Of a stretch of DNA of 33,756 bases, positions 1-8,351 are shown in pieces. Location of the stretch: the NCBI RefSeq assembly GCF_902833905.1, contig NZ_CADFGP010000071.1:1-33756 (forward strand), given 5' to 3'. A program made the position numbers and the translations under genes. Position 1 is the stretch's first letter. Every line of letters begins with the position of its first letter. The DNA comes from Paraburkholderia tuberum STM678. Lineage in GTDB: Bacteria > Pseudomonadota > Gammaproteobacteria > Burkholderiales > Burkholderiaceae. The notes under the pieces were generated by a model. The model made no database searches and had not been told where the DNA came from. It saw only the letters and a list, made by a program, of their open reading frames with translations.

Positions 1-76
1 ACGAAACGAAGCTCGCTGGAGCAATCCAGTCGTCAGGAAACGCCGGATACGTGATCCGTACGTCCGGTGTTGTGGG

Positions 77-103
77 AGGACGGCGGGGGCAACCCCGCCT
101 CCT
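77..103 (+). terminator. GC-rich hairpin upstream of dnaB, possible terminator of the preceding gene
   Basis: Bases 82-88 (GGCGGGG) pair with 93-99 (CCCCGCC) around a GCAA tetraloop, and the stem extends outward by four more pairs past one bulged C. No T-run follows, so it may be a terminator-like or mRNA 3'-end hairpin of an upstream gene (rplI often precedes dnaB in this group) rather than a classical intrinsic terminator. I see no coding sequence I can identify in bases 1-192. Confidence 0.35.
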
Positions 104-192
104 ACCCGATTGCCCGACTATCTCTCGGATATCCCCGTATTTGCGTTTTTTCCGCTCGCAGCCGTCGCCGGATTGCCCGATAATTCCTCCCC

Positions 193-1581
193 ATGAACGC
201 ACCGTCCAAAGATCCCCAACTCGAGTCGCTGAAAGTCCCGCCGCATTCGATCGAAGCCGAGCAATCGGTGCTGGGCGGCCTGCTGCTCGATAACGCGGCC
301 TGGGACCGCATCGCCGACTTCCTCGCGCAAAGCGACTTCTACCGCTACGACCACCGCATCATCTTCGAGCACATCGGCAAGCTGATTGCGGCCACGCGGC
401 CGGCCGACGTGGTCACCGTCTACGAAGCGCTCGGCACCTCGGGCAAGGCGGAAGAGGTCGGCGGCCTCGCTTACCTGAACGCGCTCGCGCAGAACACGCC
501 GAGCGCGGCCAACATCCGCCGCTATGCGGAAATCGTGCGCGACCGCGCGGTGCTGCGCCGGCTCGTGTCCGTCGCCGATGAAATCTCCGCCGACGCGTTC
601 AACCCGCAAGGCAAGGAAGTCCGGCAATTGCTGGACGAAGCGGAATCGAAGGTGTTCTCGATCGCCGAAGACGGCGCGCGCGGCACCCAGGGCTTTCTCG
701 AGATCGGGCCGCTGCTGACCCAGGTGGTCGAGCGGATCGACACGCTCTATCACACCGCCAATCCGAGCGACGTGACCGGCACGCCGACCGGCTTCGTCGA
801 TCTGGATCGTATGACCTCGGGCATGCACGGCGGCGAGCTGATCATCGTCGCGGGCCGTCCGTCGATGGGTAAGACGGCGTTTTCGATGAACGTCGGCGAA
901 TACGTCGCGGTCGAGTACGGACTACCCGTCGCGGTGTTCTCGATGGAAATGCCGGGCACGCAGCTCACGATGCGTATGCTGGGCTCGGTCGGCCGGCTCG
1001 ATCAGCATCGCATGCGAACCGGGCGTCTGACCGACGAGGATTGGCCGAAGCTCACGCATGCGGTGCAGAAAATGAGCGAGGCACAGATCTTCATCGACGA
1101 AACCGGCGGTCTGAACCCGATGGAACTGCGCTCGCGCGCGCGCCGGCTATCGCGCCAGTGCGGCAAGCTCGGACTGATCATCATCGACTATCTGCAGCTG
1201 ATGAGCGGCTCGTCGTCGGGCGAAAACCGCGCGACCGAGATCTCGGAAATCTCGCGTTCGTTGAAGAGCCTCGCGAAGGAGCTCGACGTGCCGGTGATCG
1301 CGTTGTCGCAGCTGAACCGCGGTCTCGAGCAGCGGCCCAACAAGCGGCCAATCATGTCGGACCTGCGCGAATCGGGCGCTATCGAACAGGACGCCGACGT
1401 GATCCTGTTCATCTACCGCGACGAAGTGTACAACCCGGACAGCCCCGACAAGGGCACTGCGGAGATCATCATCGGCAAGCAGCGGAACGGTCCGATCGGT
1501 CCCGTTCGGCTCACGTTCCACGGCCAATACACGAAGTTCGACAACTTTGCGGGCGCGCAGAACTTCTACGGCGGCGAGTGA
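193..1581 (+). CDS. dnaB: Replicative DNA helicase DnaB
   Basis: Hexameric 5'-3' helicase that unwinds DNA at the replication fork and recruits DnaG primase. The 462-residue protein has the usual length for proteobacterial DnaB. It starts with the N-terminal DnaB domain (about residues 15-120), then the linker and the RecA-like ATPase core. Walker A is GRPSMGKT at residues 221-228, the Walker B/H3 region is IIIDYLQLM near 335, and the DNA-binding loop region LSQLNRGLEQR follows near 373. No intein interrupts the Walker A or H4 motifs, which are common intein sites in DnaB. The ATG start fits the family N-terminus, but the ribosome site is weak. It is followed after about 115 bases by the phosphate-transport pair. 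Confidence 0.97.
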   Translation: MNAPSKDPQLESLKVPPHSIEAEQSVLGGLLLDNAAWDRIADFLAQSDFYRYDHRIIFEHIGKLIAATRPADVVTVYEALGTSGKAEEVGGLAYLNALAQNTPSAANIRRYAEIVRDRAVLRRLVSVADEISADAFNPQGKEVRQLLDEAESKVFSIAEDGARGTQGFLEIGPLLTQVVERIDTLYHTANPSDVTGTPTGFVDLDRMTSGMHGGELIIVAGRPSMGKTAFSMNVGEYVAVEYGLPVAVFSMEMPGTQLTMRMLGSVGRLDQHRMRTGRLTDEDWPKLTHAVQKMSEAQIFIDETGGLNPMELRSRARRLSRQCGKLGLIIIDYLQLMSGSSSGENRATEISEISRSLKSLAKELDVPVIALSQLNRGLEQRPNKRPIMSDLRESGAIEQDADVILFIYRDEVYNPDSPDKGTAEIIIGKQRNGPIGPVRLTFHGQYTKFDNFAGAQNFYGGE

Positions 1582-1614
1582 CGCAAGGCGCCGTGGGCTG
1601 TTGTAACGGCGCTG

Positions 1615-1655
1615 TCGCGAGTGCGGCAACGATGGCGGAACGGTACAATATGGCG
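1615..1655 (+). promoter_or_regulatory. Possible promoter for the DUF47-pit operon
   Basis: A good -10 hexamer, TACAAT, lies at 1644-1649, about 48 bases before the DUF47 start. No convincing -35 box is visible at 16-18 bases upstream, so this rests mainly on the -10 and on its position between dnaB and the next operon. No Pho box was recognised. Confidence 0.35.
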
Positions 1656-1696
1656 CTTTTATGTCAGCCATAACGTGACCCATTTCCAGGATCCCA

Positions 1697-2323
1697 ATGT
1701 TCGGTCGATTCATGCCCACCGAGGGCAAGTTCTTTGAAATCTTCAATTCGCACGCAACGTGCATCATCTCGGCAAGCCGCGAACTCGAACTCCTGATCGA
1801 CAATCTGCAGGACGCCGAAACCCACAAGCAGAACGTACAAAAGGCCGAGAAAGCGGCCGACAAGCTCACGCACGAAGCCATCGACCTGCTGCACAAGACC
1901 TTCATCACGCCGCTCGACCGCGACGAGATCCACAAGCTGATCACGACGATGGACGACATCCTCGACCTGATGGAGGACGTCGCCACCGCGATCTCGCTGT
2001 ACGACGTGCAAGCGGTCACGTCGGAGGCGAGCCAGCTCGCGCATATCTGCACGGCAACCTGCGAGCGCGTGCAGTTCGCGGTCAGCCTGCTGTCGGACAT
2101 GAAGCAGGCGAGCCAGATCCTGAAGGCCTGCGAGGACATCGACCGGCTCGAATCGGAAGCCGACAGCGTGCTGCGCGCGGCGATGTCGAAGCTGTTCCGC
2201 GAGGAAGACGACGTCAAGGTCCTGATCAAGCTCAAGGCGATCTACGAGCTGCTCGAAACGATCACGGACAAGTGTGAGGATGTGGCCAACATCATCGAAG
2301 GCATCGTGCTGGAAAACGCATAA
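1697..2323 (+). CDS. DUF47 / PhoU-like phosphate transport accessory protein
   Basis: This 208-residue, almost entirely helical protein belongs to the DUF47 (Pit accessory, PhoU-like) family. It shows the family N-terminus FGRFMPTEGKFF and many acidic and Lys-rich helices including a DEIHKLITTMDDILDLME stretch near residues 75-92, where PhoU-like proteins bind metal clusters. It is cytoplasmic, with no signal peptide or membrane segment. Its stop codon overlaps the pit start (TAATG at 2321-2325), which implies translational coupling and a joint role, probably gating or regulating the Pit permease. The start has an AGGA ribosome site at 1688-1691. The regulatory role is inferred from family and context. 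Confidence 0.93.
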   Translation: MFGRFMPTEGKFFEIFNSHATCIISASRELELLIDNLQDAETHKQNVQKAEKAADKLTHEAIDLLHKTFITPLDRDEIHKLITTMDDILDLMEDVATAISLYDVQAVTSEASQLAHICTATCERVQFAVSLLSDMKQASQILKACEDIDRLESEADSVLRAAMSKLFREEDDVKVLIKLKAIYELLETITDKCEDVANIIEGIVLENA

Positions 2324-3333
2324 TGCAATCGATACAACTCGCTATCTGGGTCGTCACCGGCCTGGTTGCCATTGCTTTGGTGTTCGACTTCATGAACGGT
2401 TTTCACGACGCGGCGAATTCGATCGCCACGGTCGTGTCGACCGGCGTGCTGAAGCCACAGCAGGCGGTGGCGTTCGCGGCGGCGTTCAACGTCATCGCGT
2501 ATTTCGTGTTTCACCTGAAGGTGGCCGCGACCGTCGGCAAGGGCACGATCGACCCGGACATCGTCGACCACTACGTGATCTTCGGCGCGTTGGTCGGCGC
2601 GATCGCGTGGAACGTGATCACCTGGGTCTACGGCATTCCGTCCAGTTCGTCGCACGCGCTGATCGGCGGCCTCGTGGGTGCGGCGCTCGCGAAGTCGGGC
2701 TGGGGATCGCTGAACTGGGATGGCCTGATGAAGACCGTCGCGTTCATCTTCATTTCACCGCTGCTCGGCTTCGTGCTCGGCTCGTTTTTCATGCTGCTGG
2801 TGTCGTGGCTCTACTTCCGCACGCCGCCTAGCAAGGTCGACCGTCGCTTCAGGCGTCTGCAATTGTTCTCCGCTGGCCTGTACAGCCTGGGTCACGGTGG
2901 CAACGACGCGCAGAAAACCATCGGCATCATCTGGATGCTACTGATCGCCACCGGCTTCGCGTCGATGAAGGCGGACGCGCCGCCGCTGTGGGTGATCGGC
3001 GGCTGCTATCTGTCGATGGGTCTCGGTACGCTGTTCGGTGGCTGGCGCATCGTGCGCACGATGGGCCAGAAAATCACGAAATTGAAGCCGGTCGGCGGCT
3101 TCTGCGCGGAGGCGGGCGGAGCGATCACGCTTTTTACCGCCTCGGCGCTCGGCATTCCCGTCTCTACCACGCATACGATCACCGGCGCGATCGTCGGAGT
3201 CGGCGCGACGCAGAAGCTGAGCGCGGTGCGCTGGGGTGTCGCCGGCAACATCGTCTGGGCCTGGATTCTGACGATCCCGGCTTCCGCGGTGCTGTCCGGC
3301 GGGGCCTGGTGGCTGGGCCACCACTTCCTGTAA
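2323..3333 (+). CDS. pit: Inorganic phosphate transporter, Pit family
   Basis: Low-affinity, proton-coupled permease that takes up phosphate, usually as a metal-phosphate complex, across the inner membrane. The 336-residue protein is the short Pit form, without the long central loop of E. coli PitA (about 499 residues). It carries the two inverted-repeat signatures: GFHDAANSIATVV near residues 26-38 and GHGGNDAQKTIG near 190-201. A run of hydrophobic helices continues to the C-terminus, including the conserved PVSTTHTITGAIVG segment. It shares one base with the end of the DUF47 gene. The gene after it is convergent, so this two-gene operon ends here. Confidence 0.95.
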   Translation: MQSIQLAIWVVTGLVAIALVFDFMNGFHDAANSIATVVSTGVLKPQQAVAFAAAFNVIAYFVFHLKVAATVGKGTIDPDIVDHYVIFGALVGAIAWNVITWVYGIPSSSSHALIGGLVGAALAKSGWGSLNWDGLMKTVAFIFISPLLGFVLGSFFMLLVSWLYFRTPPSKVDRRFRRLQLFSAGLYSLGHGGNDAQKTIGIIWMLLIATGFASMKADAPPLWVIGGCYLSMGLGTLFGGWRIVRTMGQKITKLKPVGGFCAEAGGAITLFTASALGIPVSTTHTITGAIVGVGATQKLSAVRWGVAGNIVWAWILTIPASAVLSGGAWWLGHHFL

Positions 3334-3451
3334 TCACCATGCGATGCAGACCTGCGCTGCCGGGGTCGGCTGAGTTTAGCTGAACAGCACGCGCGGGCTT
3401 CGGCGACATGCCGCCCATGGCATCGCACCGGTGTCCCTACGCAGTTCGACT

Positions 3452-3474
3452 AAAAAGCGCGTTGCACGACGCGT
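3452..3474 (-). terminator. Intrinsic terminator of the SDR gene
   Basis: Read on the minus strand, CGCGT and ACGCG form a five-pair stem (3458-3462 with 3469-3473) around a six-base loop, followed by TTTTT (3456-3452). It begins directly after the SDR stop codon. The stem is short, so strength is uncertain. Confidence 0.45.
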
Positions 3475-4281
3475 TCAGATCAGCGGCGCATTCGCACCAT
3501 CCATCGGAATGATCGCGCCCGTCACATAGCTCGCGCGGCGGCTCGCGAGGAACAGCGCCACGTCGGCGATTTCCTCCGGCTTTGCATAGCGCCCGAGCGG
3601 CATCCGGGCCTGGCCGCGCGCCAGCGCTTCGTCGTTGCCGATGCCTTGCTGCGCCGCTTCCAGCCGGACCGCTTCCTCGACGCGCTCGGTCAGCGTCGAG
3701 CCCGGATTGATCGCGTTGATGCGGATGCCATAGCGCGCGTAGTAGTGCGCGAGGCCGACGGTCGCGAGCATCAGCGCCGCGTTGGCCGCGCCGCCTGCGA
3801 TATGGATGTCGCTCGCGACCTTGCCGCCCATGCCGATGATATTGACGATCGTGCCCGGCTCGGCACCGCCGTTGGCTTTCGCGCGCTCGGCCATACGGCG
3901 CAGCACTTCCTGCTGCGGATAGATATACGGGAAATACTTCGCTTCCATCGTCGCGCGGAATGCGTCGGCATCGAGCGTCTCGGGGTCGTACCGGCGCGCG
4001 GCGCCGGCACTGTTGATCAGTACGTCGATCGGGCCCACGGCGGTGCTGACTTCCTCGACGATATCGGCGGCGCTGTGCGCTTCGTGCAGGTCGGCGCGCG
4101 TGCGGTGCACGTGGAATCCTTCCTGTTTCAGCTGTTCGTAGGCGCGCGCAAGGTTGGCGGGGTCGCGCGACACGATCGCGACCTTCGCGCCTTCCTGTGC
4201 GAAGGCGCGCGCGCAGGCGAAACCGATGCCTTTGCTGCCGCCGGTGATGAGCACCACCTTATTTCTGAGCCCGAGTTCCAT
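3475..4281 (-). CDS. SDR-family oxidoreductase with atypical active site
   Basis: A classical-type short-chain dehydrogenase/reductase fold of 268 residues. The dinucleotide-binding motif TGGSKGIG is at 13-20 and the NSAGAA (NNAG-like) motif at 90-95. The C-terminal INPGST (191-196) and the final GAIIPMDG segment are intact. The catalytic Ser-Tyr-Lys set is not: where YxxxK should be, the protein has GGAAN (163-167), and the serine position aligns with glycine in IIGMGG (148-153). Cofactor binding is therefore likely, but ordinary SDR catalysis is doubtful; substrate unknown. It lies 51 bases downstream of the NlpC/P60 gene on the same strand and may be cotranscribed. Conservation of this form in relatives is worth testing before calling it degenerate. 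Confidence 0.88.
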   Translation of the reverse strand: MELGLRNKVVLITGGSKGIGFACARAFAQEGAKVAIVSRDPANLARAYEQLKQEGFHVHRTRADLHEAHSAADIVEEVSTAVGPIDVLINSAGAARRYDPETLDADAFRATMEAKYFPYIYPQQEVLRRMAERAKANGGAEPGTIVNIIGMGGKVASDIHIAGGAANAALMLATVGLAHYYARYGIRINAINPGSTLTERVEEAVRLEAAQQGIGNDEALARGQARMPLGRYAKPEEIADVALFLASRRASYVTGAIIPMDGANAPLI

Positions 4282-4332
4282 GGTCGTTACCCGCCGTCGA
4301 AAGAATATCGATGACGATAGCAGATCACGGCG

Positions 4333-5475
4333 TCAGAAGTTGCCGTTTGCGAAACGGGCAATCGGGTCGTCGCTGCTTTGCGTGGGTGCGGGCACGCCGT
4401 GGGAAGCCGTCGACGCACGCATGAGCTGCACGGATCCAGTGCCTTCGGTCTGCTGCATCTGCCGGGCCTGGCGTTCCGCGATGGAGGCGGGTGGCGGCGG
4501 TTCGAATGCATCGGCGGCGGCGTCGATCGGGTCGGGTGAAGGTTGGGCAAGGGTGCGGGCGGTCGTCGCGGACTGCATCGGTTGAGCGGGCGAACGAGCG
4601 CCGCTTTCATACGTGCTCGTCTGAGCCGCGGGGACCATCGTCGCTGCCACGGCGCCCGCTGAGCGTGCCTGCAGCTGCGCGGCGCCGAGGCCCGACGGCG
4701 GCGGCTCGAATTGATCGGCTTGCACGACGGGCGTGCCGCCGCCTGCACGGGTCGCCGGCGTCGCGCTCGCGACCGGCCGGGCCGTTGCCATCGACGACGC
4801 GCTGGACAGCGCCGTCGGGCCCGCGTAGATCGACGCTGCCGGAACTGCCACGGTTGTTGCCGTGCCCGTCGCCGCGACCGCAGCACCTCGCTCGGTTTGC
4901 GGCGCCGCAGCCTGATAGCTCGGCGTATCGAACGGCGCCGCCGGTCCCGCCATCCGGCGGATGCCGTCGAAGCGCTTCGCCCAGTAGGGATTGGTCAGAT
5001 AGTCGAGCCGCACGGTGCCGCCCGTCGATGGCGCGTTGACGAAGCGCAGCTTGCCCACGTAGATGCCGACGTGCGAATGCGCGCGCCCCGTCGTGTTGAA
5101 AAAGATCAGATCGCCTGGCGCGATTTCGTCCGGTTCGATCGACTCGCCGCGCCCGCTCATCTCGGCCGTCGTGCGCGGCAGGTTCACCGACGCCGCGCGC
5201 AGCACGACGTACCGCACGAGCCCGCTGCAATCGAAGCCGCTGTCGGGCGTATTGCCGCCCCACCGGTAGGGCACGCCGACGAGACTCATCGCCTGAATGG
5301 AGATTTCCTCGCGGCCGATGCTGTGATCGACGAAGTGGGGAAAGCCGGGCGGCGGCGCGCGATAGGCGCCGTTCGCGACGACGCTGCCGCCTGACCCGCG
5401 CGACGTCTTCTGCGGCGCGCCGGCACAGGCGGCGAGCAGCAGGACGGGCAGCAGCGATAAGGCGAGTCGGCGCAT
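4333..5475 (-). CDS. NlpC/P60 (C40) peptidase, predicted lipoprotein
   Basis: Predicted cell-wall endopeptidase that cleaves peptidoglycan stem peptides. The ATG at 5475 is chosen over an upstream in-frame start because it opens a lipoprotein signal: MRRLALSLLPVLLLAAC, with lipobox cysteine 17. The NlpC/P60 domain spans about residues 55-178, with catalytic Cys83 (FDCSG), His135 (HVGIYVG) and a third polar residue, probably Asn147 (FVNAPS). The remaining 200 or so residues are a low-complexity Ala/Pro/Thr/Ser tail containing two copies of a D-x-FEPPP motif (near 255-260 and 323-328). Length is 380 residues. A sigma-70-like promoter lies 50-78 bases upstream. The SDR gene follows in the same direction. 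The function of the tail is unknown. Confidence 0.93.
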   Translation of the reverse strand: MRRLALSLLPVLLLAACAGAPQKTSRGSGGSVVANGAYRAPPPGFPHFVDHSIGREEISIQAMSLVGVPYRWGGNTPDSGFDCSGLVRYVVLRAASVNLPRTTAEMSGRGESIEPDEIAPGDLIFFNTTGRAHSHVGIYVGKLRFVNAPSTGGTVRLDYLTNPYWAKRFDGIRRMAGPAAPFDTPSYQAAAPQTERGAAVAATGTATTVAVPAASIYAGPTALSSASSMATARPVASATPATRAGGGTPVVQADQFEPPPSGLGAAQLQARSAGAVAATMVPAAQTSTYESGARSPAQPMQSATTARTLAQPSPDPIDAAADAFEPPPPASIAERQARQMQQTEGTGSVQLMRASTASHGVPAPTQSSDDPIARFANGNF

Positions 5476-5524
5476 GAAGACGGCACGGGCGGTAAGCGCC
5501 CATTTACTCACTGAGGATGTCGGG

Positions 5525-5553
5525 ATGGTAGCCGCCCAACAAGGCCGCGGCAA
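5525..5553 (-). promoter_or_regulatory. Sigma-70-like promoter for the NlpC/P60 gene
   Basis: On the minus strand, TTGCCG (5553-5548) and TACCAT (5530-5525) are separated by exactly 17 bases. The predicted transcript start is about 43 bases before the lipoprotein start codon. Confidence 0.45.
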
Positions 5554-5618
5554 GAATTGTTGATAAATTACTTGAAGTTTGTGCGCTAAATGTTGCCTGC
5601 GTGGAACGCCGGCGCAAT

Positions 5619-5652
5619 AAAAAAGCCGCGTCCGGAACGAACCGGACGCGGC
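5619..5652 (-). terminator. Intrinsic terminator of the PIN-PhoH gene
   Basis: Perfect 11-pair stem on the minus strand (GCCGCGTCCGG with CCGGACGCGGC, 5625-5635 and 5642-5652), six-base loop, followed by TTTTTT. It lies 35 bases beyond the PhoH stop codon. Confidence 0.9.
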
Positions 5653-5686
5653 CTGCGATCAAAAGCCGGAAAAAACCGGCGAACCT

Positions 5687-7534
5687 CTAGAGAATCTCCG
5701 ACGCGTAGTCAGCGAGGCGCGAGCGCTCGCCGCGCGCGAGCGTCACGTGTCCGCTGTGCGCCCAGCCCTTGAAGCGATCGACCACATAGGTCAGGCCCGA
5801 ACTGCCCTCGGTCAGGTAAGGCGTATCGATCTGCGCGATGTTGCCAAGGCAGATGATCTTCGTGCCCGGACCGGCGCGCGTGACGAGCGTCTTCATCTGC
5901 TTCGGCGTCAGGTTCTGCGCCTCGTCGATGATCAGATACTTGTCGACGAACGTGCGGCCGCGCATGAAGTTCATGCTCTTGATCTTCAGGCGCGAGCGGA
6001 TCAGCTCCTGGGTCGCGGCGCGGCCCCATTCGCCGGCGGCGTCGTCGGTTTTCTGCAGCACTTCGAGGTTGTCGTCGAACGCACCCATCCACGGCTGCAT
6101 CTTTTCCTCTTCGGTGCCCGGCAGAAAGCCGATGTCTTCGCCGACCGGCACCGTCGCGCGCGTCACGATGATCTCGTTGTAGCGCTTGTCGTCGAGCACC
6201 TGCGCGAGACCCGCCGCGAGTGCGACCAGCGTCTTGCCGGTGCCGGCCTGGCCGAGCAGCGTGACGAAGTCGATGTCCGGATTCATCAGCAGGTTCAGCG
6301 CGAAGTTCTGCTCGCGATTGCGCGCCGTGATGCCCCACACGTTGTTCTTGTGGTGGCCGTAGTCACGCAGCGTTTGCAGCAGCGCGGTCTTGCCGTTCAG
6401 TTCGCGCACCAGCGCATGAAACGCGGGCTCGCCGTTCTGCGGCTCCAGATAAACGAACTCGTTGACCAGCATCGATGCGCACAGCGGACCCGTCACGCGG
6501 TAGTACGTGGTGCCGGTTTTCGTGTCCTGCCAGCTTTCCATGCCCTTCGCGTGCCTGGTCCAGAAGTCTTGCGGCAGGGCGCGGATGCCCGTGTACAGCA
6601 GGTCGCTGTCCTCGAGCACCTGGTCGTTGAAGTAGTCTTCGGCGGGCAGACCGAGCGCATGCGCCTTGATGCGCATGTTGATGTCTTTCGACACCAGCAC
6701 GACCTGGCGATCCGCGCGATCGCGCTGCAGCGCGCGCACGACGCCGAGGATCTGGTTGTCGGCCTTGCCTTCGGGCAGACCTTCGACCGGCTCGATCGCG
6801 GTCAGGCGGGTCTGGAAGTACAGCCGCCCGGAGGCCTCGCGGCTGCCCAGACGCGCGAGCGAAATGCCGTCGGCCATGTCGCCCGCGTTCGCGACGAGCG
6901 CGTCGAGCGTGCGGCTCACCTGACGCGCGTTACGCGCGACTTCCGACATTCCCTTCTTGTGGTTGTCGAGCTCTTCCAACGTCATCATCGGCAGATAGAC
7001 GTCGTGCTCCTCGAAGCGGAACAGGCAGCTCGGATCGTGCATCAGCACGTTGGTGTCGAGCACGAAAAGCTTCTGCACCTCGGCTGGCGTGGCGCCCGCG
7101 CCACGTTTCTTGCGCGTGGCGGCAGGGCTCGCTGCGGCGGGCGCGGCGGCTGTTTCGTCCGTCCGCTGCTTCGCGGCAGGCGCGCGTGCGACGATCGGCT
7201 GCGCTTCTGTCGCGTCGGCTTCGAACTGCGGGCGTGCGGACGGAACCGGCTGCAACAGCGCGGCGGTCTGCCTCGCCTTGCGGCCGCGCGCGGGCGCGGG
7301 TTGCGCGGCGGGCGGCGACTCGACGGCGGGCACGGGCCACAACGTGGTGGCGGCGTTGGCAGCGTGCGCCATCGGTGTGGCGACATTGACGCGGCCGTAA
7401 TCGGCCGACTCTGCGGATTCCCCTTCACGCGCCTGTTTTTTCGCGGCGGAGCGCGCGGGCGTGACGGCTTTGGCCTTGTATTCGTCAGGCGACAAAAGAT
7501 TGCCGAGCTTGTTGGGGGGAGTAGGCAAAGGCAT
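5687..7534 (-). CDS. PIN domain-PhoH ATPase fusion protein
   Basis: A 615-residue protein of the PhoH2-like type, joining a PIN nuclease domain to a PhoH ATPase. The start at 7534 (family-like MPLPTPPNKL, GAGG ribosome site six to seven bases upstream) is preferred to an upstream in-frame ATG. Residues about 20-150 are a disordered Ala/Pro/Lys-rich segment. The PIN domain begins near 155 with KLFVLDTNVLMHD (Asp160 acidic) and EELD at 187-190. The PhoH domain has Walker A GQAGTGKT at 428-435 and Walker B IIDEAQN at 535-541. Mycobacterial PhoH2 has sequence-specific RNA helicase and RNase activity; a similar RNA role here is inferred. It has its own terminator and lies downstream of bcp, which also ends with one, so it is probably transcribed alone. 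Confidence 0.93.
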   Translation of the reverse strand: MPLPTPPNKLGNLLSPDEYKAKAVTPARSAAKKQAREGESAESADYGRVNVATPMAHAANAATTLWPVPAVESPPAAQPAPARGRKARQTAALLQPVPSARPQFEADATEAQPIVARAPAAKQRTDETAAAPAAASPAATRKKRGAGATPAEVQKLFVLDTNVLMHDPSCLFRFEEHDVYLPMMTLEELDNHKKGMSEVARNARQVSRTLDALVANAGDMADGISLARLGSREASGRLYFQTRLTAIEPVEGLPEGKADNQILGVVRALQRDRADRQVVLVSKDINMRIKAHALGLPAEDYFNDQVLEDSDLLYTGIRALPQDFWTRHAKGMESWQDTKTGTTYYRVTGPLCASMLVNEFVYLEPQNGEPAFHALVRELNGKTALLQTLRDYGHHKNNVWGITARNREQNFALNLLMNPDIDFVTLLGQAGTGKTLVALAAGLAQVLDDKRYNEIIVTRATVPVGEDIGFLPGTEEEKMQPWMGAFDDNLEVLQKTDDAAGEWGRAATQELIRSRLKIKSMNFMRGRTFVDKYLIIDEAQNLTPKQMKTLVTRAGPGTKIICLGNIAQIDTPYLTEGSSGLTYVVDRFKGWAHSGHVTLARGERSRLADYASEIL

Positions 7535-7889
7535 GGTTTCCCTCGAAATGATCGGGTCACATATCGTGCGCCGCCCGTCGCATTCTGACGATGCCCTCAT
7601 GGGACATCGAGTTTGCGCGAGGAGGCGCGCATTCGGTCTAGAGATGCCGGTTCGCCTGGTTTTCGATAGGCTCCTTGACGGAAGCGCGTGAACCGATGAA
7701 CGAACGGTCGCGCGCAATTAAAAAAGCCGCCGCCCCGGCATTCGGGGCAAGCGGCTCGACGATGATGCTCACGTTGCGCCTCACGCTCCGAACGGCACCG
7801 GTGGATCCGGTCAGGCGGCCGTCAGGGCTGGCGCAGCGGAGAACAATGTGGGGTGGACAGGCACTCATTGCGGGCCAATATAACGCGCA
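7535..7889. other. Intergenic region between PIN-PhoH and bcp
   Basis: 355 bases without a supported gene. It holds the bcp terminator (7720-7756) and must contain the PIN-PhoH promoter, for which I see no confident -35/-10 pair. The 130 or so bases between the terminator and the bcp stop codon show no recognisable element. Confidence 0.6.
7720..7756 (-). terminator. Intrinsic terminator downstream of bcp
   Basis: On the minus strand AGCCGC...CCCC (7756-7743) pairs with GGGG...GCGGCT around an AATGCC-type loop, with a small asymmetric interior bulge, and is followed by TTTTTT (7725-7720). The hairpin and T-run are classic, although it lies about 130 bases beyond the bcp stop. Confidence 0.8.
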
Positions 7890-8351
7890 TCAAAGCGCTT
7901 GTACAGCCTCCAGAATGTCGTCGACGTGGCCCGGCACTTTAACGCCGCGCCACTCGTGGCGCAGCACGCCATCGGCGTCGATGAGGAACGTGGAGCGCTC
8001 GATTCCCCGTACCTCTTTGCCATACATTTTCTTCATTTTAATGACGGCGAAGAGGGCGCACAGCGTTTCTTCCGGGTCGGAAATCAGCGGGAAGGGTAGT
8101 TCGAGCTTAGCCTTGAAGTTGTCATGCGAACGCAGGCTGTCGCGCGACACGCCGATCACTTCCGCGCCGGCTTTCTTGAACTTCGGATACAGATCGCGGA
8201 ACTGCAACCCTTCGGTCGTGCAGCCCGGCGTGTTGTCCTTCGGATAGAAATACAGCACCACCTTCTTGCCCCGCAGCTTTGACAGCGTGATTTCGCCGCC
8301 CGTCGCGGCGGCGGTGAAGTCGGGGATGGGTTGGTCGACTGCGATGGACAC
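7890..8351 (-). CDS. bcp: Peroxiredoxin, Bcp/PrxQ family
   Basis: Thiol peroxidase that reduces hydroperoxides in the cytoplasm. The 153-residue protein is the normal length for Bcp. The peroxidatic cysteine is Cys44 in PKDNTPGCTTEG, with the conserved Thr41 and an Arg in VSRDS near 70. E. coli Bcp has its resolving cysteine five residues after the peroxidatic one; here that place is Leu49. The only other cysteine is Cys98 (SDPEETLCALF). It may thus work by a 1-Cys mechanism, or resolve through Cys98 or a partner thiol. It stands alone between the arn cluster and the PIN-PhoH gene. Confidence 0.95.
   Translation of the reverse strand: MSIAVDQPIPDFTAAATGGEITLSKLRGKKVVLYFYPKDNTPGCTTEGLQFRDLYPKFKKAGAEVIGVSRDSLRSHDNFKAKLELPFPLISDPEETLCALFAVIKMKKMYGKEVRGIERSTFLIDADGVLRHEWRGVKVPGHVDDILEAVQAL

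Noticed and set aside
193..1581. Possible intein in DnaB
   Set aside because: The helicase is normal length and Walker A is uninterrupted.
5747..7588. Long plus-strand open frame (613 codons) opposite the PIN-PhoH gene
   Set aside because: Arg/His/Val-rich shadow typical of high-GC antisense frames; the minus strand carries clear PIN and PhoH motifs.
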